This document shows, one piece after another, positions 1 to 8,847 of a stretch of DNA of 64,000 nucleotides (its first letter is position 1; each line of letters begins with the position of its first letter). The position numbers and the translations under genes were made by a program. The stretch comes from 66-474 sp035695065 (GTDB lineage Bacteria > Pseudomonadota > Gammaproteobacteria > Xanthomonadales > Rhodanobacteraceae). The notes under the pieces are model-generated. The model saw only the letters and a program-made list of their open reading frames with translations. It searched no databases and was not told the origin of the DNA. The DNA lies in the NCBI GenBank assembly GCA_035695065.1, contig DASSEW010000076.1:5175-69174 (forward strand), read 5' to 3'.

Positions 1-683
1 TGGATGCCGGTGCTGGCGAAGCCATGGATGCGCAGGTCCTGCAGCGTGACGTTGTTGGAGTCCTGCGCATGGATGCCCAGCGGCGCCCACGGGCCATACG
101 GAGCCGTGCTCTTGTTGCACGAGAGACTCACGTCGGTGTCGTTGTAGATGCAGGCGCTGTGATCGGTGAGGTTGAGGCACGCCACGACCACGTTCGAGCT
201 GTTGTCGAGATTCATCACGTGGTACGGGCGATCCGAGCCCCACAACTCGGGCTGCACCTTGCAGCCGGTGTTCCAGCCGGCCCCGACGATGCGGGTCGGG
301 TTGCTCGCGGTGCCGCTCGGAATGGCCGGCAACTCGCAATCCCACGGATAGGACGCGGTGCAGGCGCCGTAGAGTTTGGTCGCGTCTTTCGCGCCAATGC
401 CCATTTCATAACTGCCGGCATCGATCACCAGCGTGTCGCCACCGTGGATGCGGGGCGCCATGGGATGGTTGCTGGTGCTGGGAGGCAGCGCGACGAACGG
501 ATGGTTCCAGGCGCAGGACATGTTGGTGCCGCTGCCGGGATACGCCTTGTCGGCCGTGCCGTTGCACTGGGCTGCGGTGCCGCCATCGGTGCGCACGTAG
601 TACGTGGTCGCGGAGGCAACGTTGAAGGCGGCGAAGCCGCCCCACGCCAACATCGCGGCGGCGGAGAGGTGGAGCACTTTCAT
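1..683 (-). CDS. Secreted right-handed beta-helix protein, 3' part cut off by window edge
   Basis: The 227 visible codons start at ATG 683 with a signal peptide (MKVLHLSAAAMLAW..., cleavage probably after VASA). The mature part opens with TTYYVRTDGG and has motifs such as GGDTLVIDAGSY and NPTRIVGAGW. The same blocks occur in the same order in the protein at 2268-3845, so the two are clear paralogs. The spaced aliphatic and Asn pattern (NVTLQDLRIHGFAS) fits a parallel beta-helix of the pectate-lyase-like type. No enzyme active site is recognisable. The protein is probably exported and may bind or cut a polysaccharide, which is inferred from the fold and the neighbouring glycan genes. The C-terminus lies outside the window. 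Confidence 0.8.
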   Translation of the reverse strand, partial: MKVLHLSAAAMLAWGGFAAFNVASATTYYVRTDGGTAAQCNGTADKAYPGSGTNMSCAWNHPFVALPPSTSNHPMAPRIHGGDTLVIDAGSYEMGIGAKDATKLYGACTASYPWDCELPAIPSGTASNPTRIVGAGWNTGCKVQPELWGSDRPYHVMNLDNSSNVVVACLNLTDHSACIYNDTDVSLSCNKSTAPYGPWAPLGIHAQDSNNVTLQDLRIHGFASTGI

Positions 684-1039
684 GGGGATTTCACCTTTGC
701 GAAGACAACGCGAAGTGATCTGTCCTTCCGACGAGCACTTCACGGGAGGCGCTTGAAATCCCTATCGAGCCCTGTCGGCCAGAACAGCCGACGGAGGGCA
801 GACTACAGATGCATCTACTTACGTTGAATACGCCACCTCCACCTGTTTTCGACAACATCGTCACAAATGTCGCAATTGCGTGGACGCGCTTTCACATTTC
901 CCAACAACGAGTTAACGGAATCAACTTCCGCTTAACCTCAGCGATGGCCCGGAAGTGCGGATCGCGTGAAGACTGCAGCAGCCACTGGCACACTTCGTGA
1001 AAACGGCTTGCACATTGGGGAGAACACGGGGATGCAGCG
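684..1039. other. Divergent intergenic region, relatively AT-rich, imperfect dyad
   Basis: This 356-bp gap separates the beta-helix gene (left, minus) from the EAL gene (right, plus) and must hold both promoters. The stretch from about 820 to 940 is much richer in A and T than the surroundings. An imperfect dyad lies at 911-936 (gttaa-cggaa facing ttccg-cttaac, with one bulged base) and could be an operator. I see no convincing -35/-10 pair and no ORF that looks real. Confidence 0.4.
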
Positions 1040-2251
1040 ATGACGATCCGACGCGAGTTGTTCGCCGGCGAGGTGCTTTACAGCCAGGGCGAACCTTCCG
1101 ATTGCGCGTGGCTGATCGAGCGCGGCGCGGTGGAACTGGTTTCGGTGCACGGCCGCCGCGAAACGCGCCGCGGCGTGCTCGGGCCGGGTGAGCTGATCGG
1201 CGAGATCGGCCTGCTGGATGGCTCGCCGCGCACCGACACCGCCACCGCGCAGGGCGACACGGTGTTGCTCGCGATCGAACCCGAACAGTTCCGCGAGCGC
1301 CTCGAAGATGGCGATGCGGTGGTGCGCGCGCTGGTGGACAGCCTGTTGCGCTACAAGCAGAGCGTGATCGCGAGCCTGCCCGCGGATGCGCCGCTGCCGG
1401 CGGAAGACGTGGCCTGCGACGATCCCGCCGAGCGCAGCGGCATCGAGAAGATCCGGCTGGAGGCCGAGCTGCGCGACGCGCTGGACCAGGGCACGTTGGA
1501 AGTGCGCTACCAGCCGATCTACGACATGGTGGACGCGCGCGTGTCCGGCTACGAGGCGCTGGTGCGTTGGGAGCTGCCCGGGCGCGGCCCGGTCTCGCCC
1601 GCCGAGTTCATCAAGCTCGCCGAGGAGACGTCATTGATCGTGCCGGTCGGCGAGTACGTGCTCGAGCGCGTGATCGAAGTGTTGCGCGCGCTGCATCGGA
1701 ACGGCGGCCAACCGCTGCCGAACATCGCCCTGAACCTGTCGGCGCGGCAACTGGTGGAACCGGGCACCGCGCGCGCGATCATCGAGCAGGTGCGCGACGC
1801 GCAGCTGCCGCAAGGCATGCTGAAACTGGAAGTCACCGAAAGCCGCATGCTCGATTACGCGCCGGTGGCCGCCGTGATGAAGCACTGCCGCGCGCACGGC
1901 ATCCCGTTCGCGCTGGACGATTTCGGCACCGGTTATTCCAACCTCACCCACCTGCACCGGCTCGAATTCGAATACATCAAAATGGACCAGGCCTTCGCGC
2001 GGCAGATGTTCGACAGCGCGCGCGCGATGGCAATCGTGGAAGCGGTGGTGGCGATGGCGCACGGCCTCGGCGCGGCGGTGATCTGCGAAGGCGTGGAGAA
2101 CATGCACCAGTTGCAGCGCCTGCGCGAACTGGGCGTGCGCTACGCGCAGGGTTATCTGATCGGGCAGGCCGCGCCGGCTGCGCGGGTGCTCTCGGGCGAA
2201 GCCGCGCGCGCGGGCGAGCAGGCGGTGATGGAAACCGCCGTGCCCGCCTGA
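1040..2251 (+). CDS. Cyclic-nucleotide-binding domain / EAL phosphodiesterase
   Basis: 403 residues. Residues about 1-115 match a Crp-type cyclic-nucleotide-binding sensor (GEVLYSQGEPSDCAWLIE, then GELIGEIGLLDGSPRT). Residues about 150-390 form an EAL domain that hydrolyses cyclic di-GMP. The catalytic set looks complete: YEALVRW near residue 172, NLSARQL, EVTES, DDFGTGYS near 294, the Lys of YIKMD, EGVEN near 350 and QGYLIG. No GGDEF or membrane segment is present, so the protein is probably a soluble phosphodiesterase whose activity may respond to a nucleotide ligand. It stands between two paralogous beta-helix genes and near glycan genes, which fits control of surface polysaccharide by c-di-GMP. 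The start is supported by a weak Shine-Dalgarno sequence (cgggga). Confidence 0.9.
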   Translation: MTIRRELFAGEVLYSQGEPSDCAWLIERGAVELVSVHGRRETRRGVLGPGELIGEIGLLDGSPRTDTATAQGDTVLLAIEPEQFRERLEDGDAVVRALVDSLLRYKQSVIASLPADAPLPAEDVACDDPAERSGIEKIRLEAELRDALDQGTLEVRYQPIYDMVDARVSGYEALVRWELPGRGPVSPAEFIKLAEETSLIVPVGEYVLERVIEVLRALHRNGGQPLPNIALNLSARQLVEPGTARAIIEQVRDAQLPQGMLKLEVTESRMLDYAPVAAVMKHCRAHGIPFALDDFGTGYSNLTHLHRLEFEYIKMDQAFARQMFDSARAMAIVEAVVAMAHGLGAAVICEGVENMHQLQRLRELGVRYAQGYLIGQAAPAARVLSGEAARAGEQAVMETAVPA

Positions 2252-2267
2252 GCATCGCGCCACCGCC

Positions 2268-3845
2268 TTACTCCACCGCGCCGGTCGCGCCGGTTTGCGC
2301 ACGCGCTTCGTGCACCGGTTTTTTCACGGAAGCGCGAGCACCCGCGCGCGAGGCCGGGCCGGCGTGGCGCGGCGCCGGATCGAACGCCTGCAAGGTTTCG
2401 TTCTTGAGCAGCGGATCCTTGCACACCGAGCCGCCCGGACACGCGCCGTCCCGGACCTTCCAGATGATGTTGTCGCGATACACGACTTTCTCCGGATAGG
2501 CGCCGTCGCCGAACCAGGTGAGGCAGGTCAGGCCGTTGCCGTTCCAGCGCGGACCGCCGAGGAAGATGTTGTCGTGGATCAGATAGGTGTCGCTCGCTTC
2601 CGACTTGCTCGAGTCGCCGGCGAGCAGGCAGTTGGATTCGCCGGTCACGGTGTTCCATGCGAAGGTCACGGTCTGATCGGGACCGTTCATCGCGGCGAAC
2701 TGCCCGCCGCCCGCGCGGCATGCATCCTCGCCGGCCGGATAGCCCTGCTGCTTCATGGAAGAGCAGTACGCGACGAACACCGAATGGGTGATCGTGGCCG
2801 TGCCCATTGTCTTGAGATCGTTGCCGGCGTTGCGCGCGAAGTAGCCGTCATCCACGCTGATCGAACCTTCGCCGTTCGCGTAGCGCAGATCGATGCCGTC
2901 CTGCGTGTTGTCGTGGATATTCGGGCGGATGAAGACGTAATCGCCGCCGGTCCACGCTTCGGAAAATCCGTCGCCGTAACCGCCTTCATTCTGGCCGAAG
3001 CAGTTGATGATCTTGCTCGTGTCCGGGTAATCCTCCGCGCAACCATTCCAGCCGACTTCCAGATCGGTGAACACCAGCTTGCCGCTGTTGCTGGAATTGT
3101 GGTCGTTGCCGCCGAGGTCGCCGTTCCAGCCCGCGCGGCCGTTGCCGATGATCTTCACCCGCGTCACGGTCCAGTCGCGGATGCGACCGGCCTGCACGCC
3201 CTGGCTGGCGAAGCCGTGGATGCGCAGATCCTGAAGCGTGACATCGCTGCTGTCGCGCGCGCGCAAGCCGGTGCTGGCCCAGTCGCCCCGCGCATCGTGC
3301 GGGCACGAATATTCGCTGTCGGGGCGGTAGTTCTGCGTGCAGTTGGAATGATCGGAAAGATCCAGGCATGCGATGAACACATGGCTGCTGCCGTCCAGCG
3401 ACAGCAACTGATACGCGCCATGCGTGCCCCATAACTGTGGGGGCGCCGGGCAACCGGTGTCCCAGCCTGCGCCGACGATGCGGGTGGGATTGCCCGCGTT
3501 GCCGGAAGGCACCGCCTGCGGCACGCACTCGTGCGCCTGCTTGACCGCGCAGTCGCGCTCGCGCGTCCAGCCGATCGGATACGAACCGGCATCGATGACC
3601 AGCGTATCGCCGCCCTGGATGCGCGGCTTGTCGCCGCTCGCCTGCGACGGCAACGCGATCATCGGCGAATCCCATGCGCAGGCGTGGTCGTGCGAACCGG
3701 CGTAGGCCGCGTCCGCGGTGCCGTTGCATTGGCGCGCGCTGCCGCCGTCGTTGCGCACGTAATACGTCGCAGCCGAGGCCGGGGCGGCGGTCGCGAAAGC
3801 GATCCAGCACAGCCCTGCGCATACAACCCACGACATCGCCTTCAT
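2268..3845 (-). CDS. Secreted right-handed beta-helix protein (full-length paralog)
   Basis: 525 residues with a signal peptide (MKAMSWVVCAGLCWIAFATA, cleavage near ASA-ATYY). The mature protein repeats the blocks of the partial gene at the window start (TYYVRNDGG, GGDTLVIDAGSY, NPTRIVGAGW, VTLQDLRIHGFASQG). It continues through Asn/Asp-rich strands typical of right-handed parallel beta-helices, with many Cys residues that could form disulfides after export. No catalytic signature is clear. It lies 30 bp downstream of galE on the same strand with a strong Shine-Dalgarno sequence (gggagg), so the two are probably co-transcribed. That points to a carbohydrate-related role outside the cytoplasm. 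Its stop is 16 bp from the stop of the convergent EAL gene. Confidence 0.85.
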   Translation of the reverse strand: MKAMSWVVCAGLCWIAFATAAPASAATYYVRNDGGSARQCNGTADAAYAGSHDHACAWDSPMIALPSQASGDKPRIQGGDTLVIDAGSYPIGWTRERDCAVKQAHECVPQAVPSGNAGNPTRIVGAGWDTGCPAPPQLWGTHGAYQLLSLDGSSHVFIACLDLSDHSNCTQNYRPDSEYSCPHDARGDWASTGLRARDSSDVTLQDLRIHGFASQGVQAGRIRDWTVTRVKIIGNGRAGWNGDLGGNDHNSSNSGKLVFTDLEVGWNGCAEDYPDTSKIINCFGQNEGGYGDGFSEAWTGGDYVFIRPNIHDNTQDGIDLRYANGEGSISVDDGYFARNAGNDLKTMGTATITHSVFVAYCSSMKQQGYPAGEDACRAGGGQFAAMNGPDQTVTFAWNTVTGESNCLLAGDSSKSEASDTYLIHDNIFLGGPRWNGNGLTCLTWFGDGAYPEKVVYRDNIIWKVRDGACPGGSVCKDPLLKNETLQAFDPAPRHAGPASRAGARASVKKPVHEARAQTGATGAVE

Positions 3846-3875
3846 GGCTCGGTCCTCCCTTGGAAAAGCGCTGAC

Positions 3876-4952
3876 TCAGCGCAACGCCGCGCCCTGCGCG
3901 TACGCCGGCCTGGGCGGCGGCATGCCGAAATCGCCGTGCTGCACCGGCCACGGCCTGATCCCGCCCTGGCCGTCCAGCCGGCGTTCCCATTCCAGCGAAG
4001 TGCGCGCGATGAAATCCAGGTCGTCGTAGCGCGGATGCCAGTCGAGCAGCTGCTCGATGCGCTGCGCTTCGGCGATCAGCGTCGGCGGATCGCCGGCGCG
4101 GCGCGGACGCTCCACGCACGCCAGCGGCTGGCCGCAGGCGCGCCCCACCGCATCCAGCACTTCGCGCACCGAATAGCCGTGGCCGTAGCCGCAGTTGAGC
4201 GTGGTGGACGTGCCGCCGTTGCGCAGGTACGCCAGCGCGTCGAGGTGTGCGCGCGCAAGGTCGGAAACATGGATGTAGTCGCGCACGCCGGTGCCATCCG
4301 GCGTGGCGTAATCGGTGCCGAAGATCGAAAGCTGCTCGCGCTTGCCGAGCGCGGCTTCGCATGCAACCTTCACCAGCAGCGTGGCGTCGCGGGTGGACTG
4401 GCCGATGCGGCCTTCCGGGTCGCAGCCGGCGACATTGAAATAGCGCAGCGCGACATAGCGCGGACCGCCGGCAGCGGCGAGGTCGCGCAGCATCCATTCG
4501 CTCATCAGCTTGGAGCGGCCGTAGGGATTGATCGGCGCCGGCGGGGTGTCCTCGCTGGCATGGCCGCCCGGCGGAATGCCGTACACCGCGGCGGTCGAGG
4601 AGAACACGATCTGGCGCACGTCCGCGCGCGCGCAGCATTCCAGCAGGTTGCGCGTGGCGCTGGTGTTGTTGCCGTAATAACGCAGCGGGTCGGCGACCGA
4701 CTCGGGCACGATCGTGCGCGCGGCGAAATGCATCACCGTGTCGCAGTCGTGCTGGTGCAGCAGCCGCGACACCAGCGCGCTGTCGCCGACGTCGCCGACC
4801 ACCAGTTCGGCATCCAGCACCGCTTCGGCGAAGCCGGTACTCAGGTTGTCCAGCACGACGACGCGCTCGCCGGCTTCGACCAGTTGCAGCACCACGTGGC
4901 TGCCGATGTAACCGGCGCCGCCGGTGACCAGAATGGAATGTTGCTTGCGCAT
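3876..4952 (-). CDS. galE: UDP-glucose 4-epimerase
   Basis: 358 residues. It interconverts UDP-glucose and UDP-galactose (or the N-acetyl forms) in the cytoplasm, feeding exopolysaccharide or lipopolysaccharide synthesis. The N-terminus has the Rossmann NAD motif TGGAGYIGSH. The DNLSTGF motif follows near residue 36, the catalytic Ser/Thr region is FSSTAAVYG, and the catalytic pair is in YGRSK. Length and order fit GalE of the extended short-chain dehydrogenase family. It is probably the first gene of a two-gene unit with the beta-helix gene. It is divergent from the polysaccharide deacetylase 171 bp away. Confidence 0.95.
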   Translation of the reverse strand: MRKQHSILVTGGAGYIGSHVVLQLVEAGERVVVLDNLSTGFAEAVLDAELVVGDVGDSALVSRLLHQHDCDTVMHFAARTIVPESVADPLRYYGNNTSATRNLLECCARADVRQIVFSSTAAVYGIPPGGHASEDTPPAPINPYGRSKLMSEWMLRDLAAAGGPRYVALRYFNVAGCDPEGRIGQSTRDATLLVKVACEAALGKREQLSIFGTDYATPDGTGVRDYIHVSDLARAHLDALAYLRNGGTSTTLNCGYGHGYSVREVLDAVGRACGQPLACVERPRRAGDPPTLIAEAQRIEQLLDWHPRYDDLDFIARTSLEWERRLDGQGGIRPWPVQHGDFGMPPPRPAYAQGAALR

Positions 4953-5123
4953 GGCTTCCTGCCCTGAATGAAGTGGATCGCGCGCTTCCTGCGCGCCGGC
5001 AAAGAGTGACTCCGCTTTTGTTTGCGCAAAGTGAACGTGCGATATCAGGTCACGCGTACTTCATGCATCGTTGATAGATCATCCCGCTACAATGACCGCG
5101 GACTTGCAAGGAAGCTCGGTCCC

Positions 5124-6068
5124 ATGTCCAGCATCGCCCTGCGGCGCGCGCTCGCGCCGCCCCTGCACTTGGCATCATTCCTGTCGGGCCACGCCTTGCG
5201 GCGTGCCCGCTCCGTGCGCCGGCCGCGCATCCTCATGTACCACAGCGTCGGTCACGAGGACGTTTCGATCCGGCAGTTCCGCTGGCAGTTGCGCCTGCTG
5301 CGCAGCAGCTTCGACGTGGTGTCGCTGCCGCGCCTGATCGACCGGCTGGTCGCCGGCACGGCCAACGGCGAGGAAGTGGTGCTCACCTTCGACGACGGCG
5401 TGCGCAACCACTACAGCGTGGTCTGGCCGCTGCTGCGCGAGGCACGCGTGCCTGCGACGTTCTTCGTCTGTCCCGGCCTGATCGAATCCGGCGCCTGGCT
5501 CTGGAACACCGAACTGCGCACGCGCCTGTCGCTGCTCGGCAGGAGTGAACGCGCGCGGATCGCCGCGCGTGCGGGATGCCCGAATGCGAGCGATCACGGC
5601 ATGGTGGAATGGGCCAAGCGCCTGCCGCTCGACCGTCGCCGCGAGTTCGAAGAACAGGCGCGTGCGGCGACCCGGCAGTTCGAACCCACCGCCACGCAAC
5701 TGGATCGCAATGCGCCGATGAGCTGGGTGCAACTGAAGCGGCTGGATCCGGCGCTGGTCACCATCGGCTCGCACACCTCCACGCACCCGATCCTCACCAC
5801 GTTGACGCGGGACGTGCTGGACGCGGAAATCGCCGAGAGCCGCATCCTGCTGGAACAGCATCTGGGCCGCAGCGTGGACCTGTTCTGCTACCCCAATGGC
5901 GCGAACGACGCGACCACGCGCGATGCGGTGCGCAACGTGTTCCGCGCCGCGCTGTCCACGCGCCAGGACGTGGTCACCGGCGCGGCCGACCTGTTCGCGC
6001 TGCCGCGCGTGCCGGCCGGCCATCGCAACAGCTATTTCGTGCGCCGGCTGCACCGGCCCGCGGCGTGA
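5124..6068 (+). CDS. Polysaccharide deacetylase (NodB-type, CE4)
   Basis: 314 residues from ATG 5124, chosen over the upstream in-frame codon at 5022 because aaggaag sits 9 bp upstream. Family members remove acetyl groups from N-acetylated sugars using a bound metal. Visible motifs are RILMYHSVG near residue 37, TFDDG near 89 (catalytic and metal Asp), SHTSTHP near 216 (the two metal His) and CYPNG near 254. The spacing between the first two metal motifs is long because an insert of roughly 60 residues lies between them. No clear signal peptide is seen. It heads a tight three-gene unit with the ATP-grasp/phosphatase fusion (5-bp gap) and a GT2 glycosyltransferase, so it probably modifies a glycan made by this locus. 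Confidence 0.9.
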   Translation: MSSIALRRALAPPLHLASFLSGHALRRARSVRRPRILMYHSVGHEDVSIRQFRWQLRLLRSSFDVVSLPRLIDRLVAGTANGEEVVLTFDDGVRNHYSVVWPLLREARVPATFFVCPGLIESGAWLWNTELRTRLSLLGRSERARIAARAGCPNASDHGMVEWAKRLPLDRRREFEEQARAATRQFEPTATQLDRNAPMSWVQLKRLDPALVTIGSHTSTHPILTTLTRDVLDAEIAESRILLEQHLGRSVDLFCYPNGANDATTRDAVRNVFRAALSTRQDVVTGAADLFALPRVPAGHRNSYFVRRLHRPAA

Positions 6069-6073
6069 GGCGC

Positions 6074-7753
6074 ATGAGCCTGTCCGTGCAACCCAGGATC
6101 CTGATCCTCGACGGCCATTCCAGGGCAGCGGCGGAATCGCTGCTTTCATTGCCGAAGTCATGCGAGTTGCACGTCGCGGCCACCGAGCCCGACGCGCTCG
6201 CGCTGGTCTCCCGCCGCATCGCGCGCCGGCTGGTGCAGCCATCCATCGTCGATGCGCTGCGCGAGTGGCTGGTGGTGCTGGACGGCAGCGAACATTACGA
6301 CCTGATCCTGTGCAGCACCGAGGCCTCGCTGCTGGCGCTGAAGTCCGGCACGATCGATCCGGCGCTGCGCGCGAAAGCGGTGCTGCCGAGCGAAGCCGCG
6401 CTCGACGTCGCGCTCGACAAGCAGCGCACCGCCAACTTCGCGCAGTTGCTGGGCATCAAGATACCGCGCGCGACACTCGTCTCGCGGATCGAGGATGCGC
6501 CGGAACCGGTCTATCCGGTGGTGGTGAAGCCGCTGCGCAGCAAGATCGCGCTCGCCGACGGCACCAAATCGCTGGAACCGCGCGTGTGTCGCGACGCGCA
6601 GGAGCGGCGCGCGGCATGCGAGGCGATGTTGCCGTTCACGCCGGTGCTGGAACAGGAATATTTCCGCGGCCGCGGCGTCGGCATCGAGATGCTGTTCGAG
6701 CACGGCAAGCCGCGCTGGTGCTTCGCGCACGAGCGCATCCACGAACTCCCGGTGACCGGCGGCGCCAGCACTTACCGGCGCGCGATCGAGCCGCCGCCGG
6801 AACTGCTGACCGCGGCGACGAAGCTGCTCGCCCACCTGCACTGGCACGGTGTGGCGATGGTGGAATTCAAGCTCGCCGACGATGGCGATTACCGGCTGCT
6901 GGAGATCAACCCGCGACTGTGGGGTTCGCTGCCGCTGGCCACCGCCGCCGGCGTGAACTTCCCGCTCGGCCTGCTGCAGATCGCGCTCGGCGAATCGCTG
7001 CCGCCACAACCGCGCTATCGCCGCGGCATGCGCGCGCGCAACCTCGGCGCGGATGCGCGCTGGTTCGTGCAGGCGTGGAAGCAGCGGCGGAATCCGCTGC
7101 TGCTGAGGTCACTGCGCCTGCGCGATGTCCTTGCGCTGTTGCGGCCGCTGATCGGCGGCGAACGCTGGGACCTGTTCCGCTGGCGCGAACCGCAACTGTG
7201 GTGGAAGCTGTTCCGCGACGCGCTGCCGCGCGCACAACGCATGCAGGCCGCGCGCGACGCACGCGCCAACTGGCGCAAACTGCGCGCGCGCTGGCGCGAG
7301 CGCCACATCCGCCGCGTGCTCGTGCTCTGCTACGGCAACATCTGCCGCAGCCCGGTGGTCGCGGCCTTGCTGCAATCGTGCGCGAACGACGTCGAGATCG
7401 TCTCGGCCGGCTTCCACAACCAGGCCGAGCGGCGCGTGCCGGATGGCTGGGCCAACGTGGTGGCGCAGACCATCGGGCTGCGGCTGGACGAGCATCGCTC
7501 GCGCGTGGTGGATGACGCGCTGGTCGAATGGGCCGACCTGATCATCGTGATGGACGCGGCCAATTGGCGCATGCTCGCGCGCACGCATCGGCACGCGTTG
7601 CCGAAAGCAGTGCTGCTGGGCGTGGCCGGCCGCGGCGCGCGCGCGGAGATCGCCGATCCCTACACCCTGGACGAAACCGGCATGCGCCCGATCGCCGCGA
7701 TGCTGCGGCGCTGCGTGGACAACCTCGCCCGCCAACGGAGTGCCAACGCGTGA
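6074..7753 (+). CDS. ATP-grasp / low-molecular-weight protein tyrosine phosphatase fusion
   Basis: 559 residues from ATG 6074, which lies 5 bp after the deacetylase stop. Residues about 1-330 are an ATP-grasp ligase of the carbamoyl-phosphate-synthase type (VVVKPLRSK, EYFRGRGVG, AMVEFKL, LLEINPRLWGSLPLA). Residues about 412-559 are a complete low-molecular-weight phosphatase. Its P-loop is LCYGNICRSP, with Cys near 419 and Arg near 425, and the general acid is the Asp of ADPY near 528. Free-standing phosphatases of this kind (Wzb, EpsP) dephosphorylate the tyrosine kinases that drive capsule export. A fusion to an ATP-grasp enzyme is not an arrangement I recognise as common. The substrate is unknown. 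The stop overlaps the next start (TGATG). Confidence 0.88.
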   Translation: MSLSVQPRILILDGHSRAAAESLLSLPKSCELHVAATEPDALALVSRRIARRLVQPSIVDALREWLVVLDGSEHYDLILCSTEASLLALKSGTIDPALRAKAVLPSEAALDVALDKQRTANFAQLLGIKIPRATLVSRIEDAPEPVYPVVVKPLRSKIALADGTKSLEPRVCRDAQERRAACEAMLPFTPVLEQEYFRGRGVGIEMLFEHGKPRWCFAHERIHELPVTGGASTYRRAIEPPPELLTAATKLLAHLHWHGVAMVEFKLADDGDYRLLEINPRLWGSLPLATAAGVNFPLGLLQIALGESLPPQPRYRRGMRARNLGADARWFVQAWKQRRNPLLLRSLRLRDVLALLRPLIGGERWDLFRWREPQLWWKLFRDALPRAQRMQAARDARANWRKLRARWRERHIRRVLVLCYGNICRSPVVAALLQSCANDVEIVSAGFHNQAERRVPDGWANVVAQTIGLRLDEHRSRVVDDALVEWADLIIVMDAANWRMLARTHRHALPKAVLLGVAGRGARAEIADPYTLDETGMRPIAAMLRRCVDNLARQRSANA

Positions 7754-8799
7754 TGGAGAACCGAGCCCGCCCACGCGTGGCGCACCCGTCGCGGGGCAGG
7801 CCGCAGTGGAATGCACCGCAGGGCGCCCATGCGCCCGCGCCGATCGTTTCGGTCGTGACGCCGACCTACAACTCCGCCGCCACCATTTCCGACACCATCG
7901 CGAGCGTGGCCGCTCAAACCTGGCGCGAGTTCGAGATGATCGTCGTGGATGACGGCTCCAGCGACAACACGCCGATGGTGCTGGCGCAACACGCGCGGCA
8001 ATACCCGTGGATTTCCTGGTGCATCCAGAACAATGGCGGCGCCGCGGCGGCGCGCGAAAGCGCGATCGCGCTGGCGCGCGGCGAATTCATCGCCTTCCTC
8101 GATGCCGACGACATCTGGGCGCCGAACAAGCTGGCCCTGCAGATCGCCGCGTTCGAGCGCAATCCGGGCGCGGCGTTCGTCTATACCGACATGCGCGACT
8201 TCCATCCGGATCGCGATCGTCCGCACACGCTCTTCGAGATCAAACAACCGGCGCGTGGCCACATCCTGCGCGCGCTGTTCGATCGCGGCAATTTCATCCT
8301 CACCTCCACGGCGATGGTGCGCAGATCGGCACTGCGCGCGGTGCACGGATTCGACCGTTCCCTGCGCATCAACGAAGACGTGGACCTGTGGTTCCGGCTT
8401 GCCGAGCAATTCGAATTCGATTACGTGCCGGAGGTGCTGGTGCGCCGCCGCCTGCTGGCGCACAGCCTGATGCATTCCAACACGCTGGGAGTCTGGCAGA
8501 GCGACCTGGACCTGATCGATCGCTGGGTGCAGAGGCGGCCGGACCTGTTCCCCGACGACTCGTCGTGGGTGCGCCGCCGCCGCGCGCTCACCTGGTCGCG
8601 GCTGGCGAACACTTACCTGCACCGTCGCGCGTTCGGCGAATCACGCCACGCGTTCCTCAACGCGGTGAAGTACGGCAAGCTCGATGCGCGCACGTGGATG
8701 CGCGGGTTGTCCGCCTGCGTGCCGCCCTCGGCGGACCTTTACTGGAACAGCAAGGCATTCTGCCGGCGGCTGCTGCGGCTGCACGAGCCAGCCGCGTAG
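7753..8799 (+). CDS. Family 2 glycosyltransferase
   Basis: 348 residues starting at the ATG that overlaps the previous stop codon (TGATG), which implies translational coupling. The GT-A fold is shown by SVVTPTYNS near residue 34, VVDDGSSDN near 62 and FLDADDIW near 115, the last carrying the DXD-like metal and nucleotide-sugar ligand. It probably transfers a sugar onto a lipid-linked or surface glycan. Donor and acceptor cannot be read from the sequence. There is no obvious transmembrane segment. It ends a three-gene unit with the deacetylase and the ATP-grasp/phosphatase fusion, and it is convergent with the large PKS-NRPS gene across 48 bp. Confidence 0.92.
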   Translation: MENRARPRVAHPSRGRPQWNAPQGAHAPAPIVSVVTPTYNSAATISDTIASVAAQTWREFEMIVVDDGSSDNTPMVLAQHARQYPWISWCIQNNGGAAAARESAIALARGEFIAFLDADDIWAPNKLALQIAAFERNPGAAFVYTDMRDFHPDRDRPHTLFEIKQPARGHILRALFDRGNFILTSTAMVRRSALRAVHGFDRSLRINEDVDLWFRLAEQFEFDYVPEVLVRRRLLAHSLMHSNTLGVWQSDLDLIDRWVQRRPDLFPDDSSWVRRRRALTWSRLANTYLHRRAFGESRHAFLNAVKYGKLDARTWMRGLSACVPPSADLYWNSKAFCRRLLRLHEPAA

Positions 8800-8847
8800 C
8801 ACCGTCATTGCCGGCGGCGCGCCAGGCGCGCGCCGCCGTTCCCGCGT

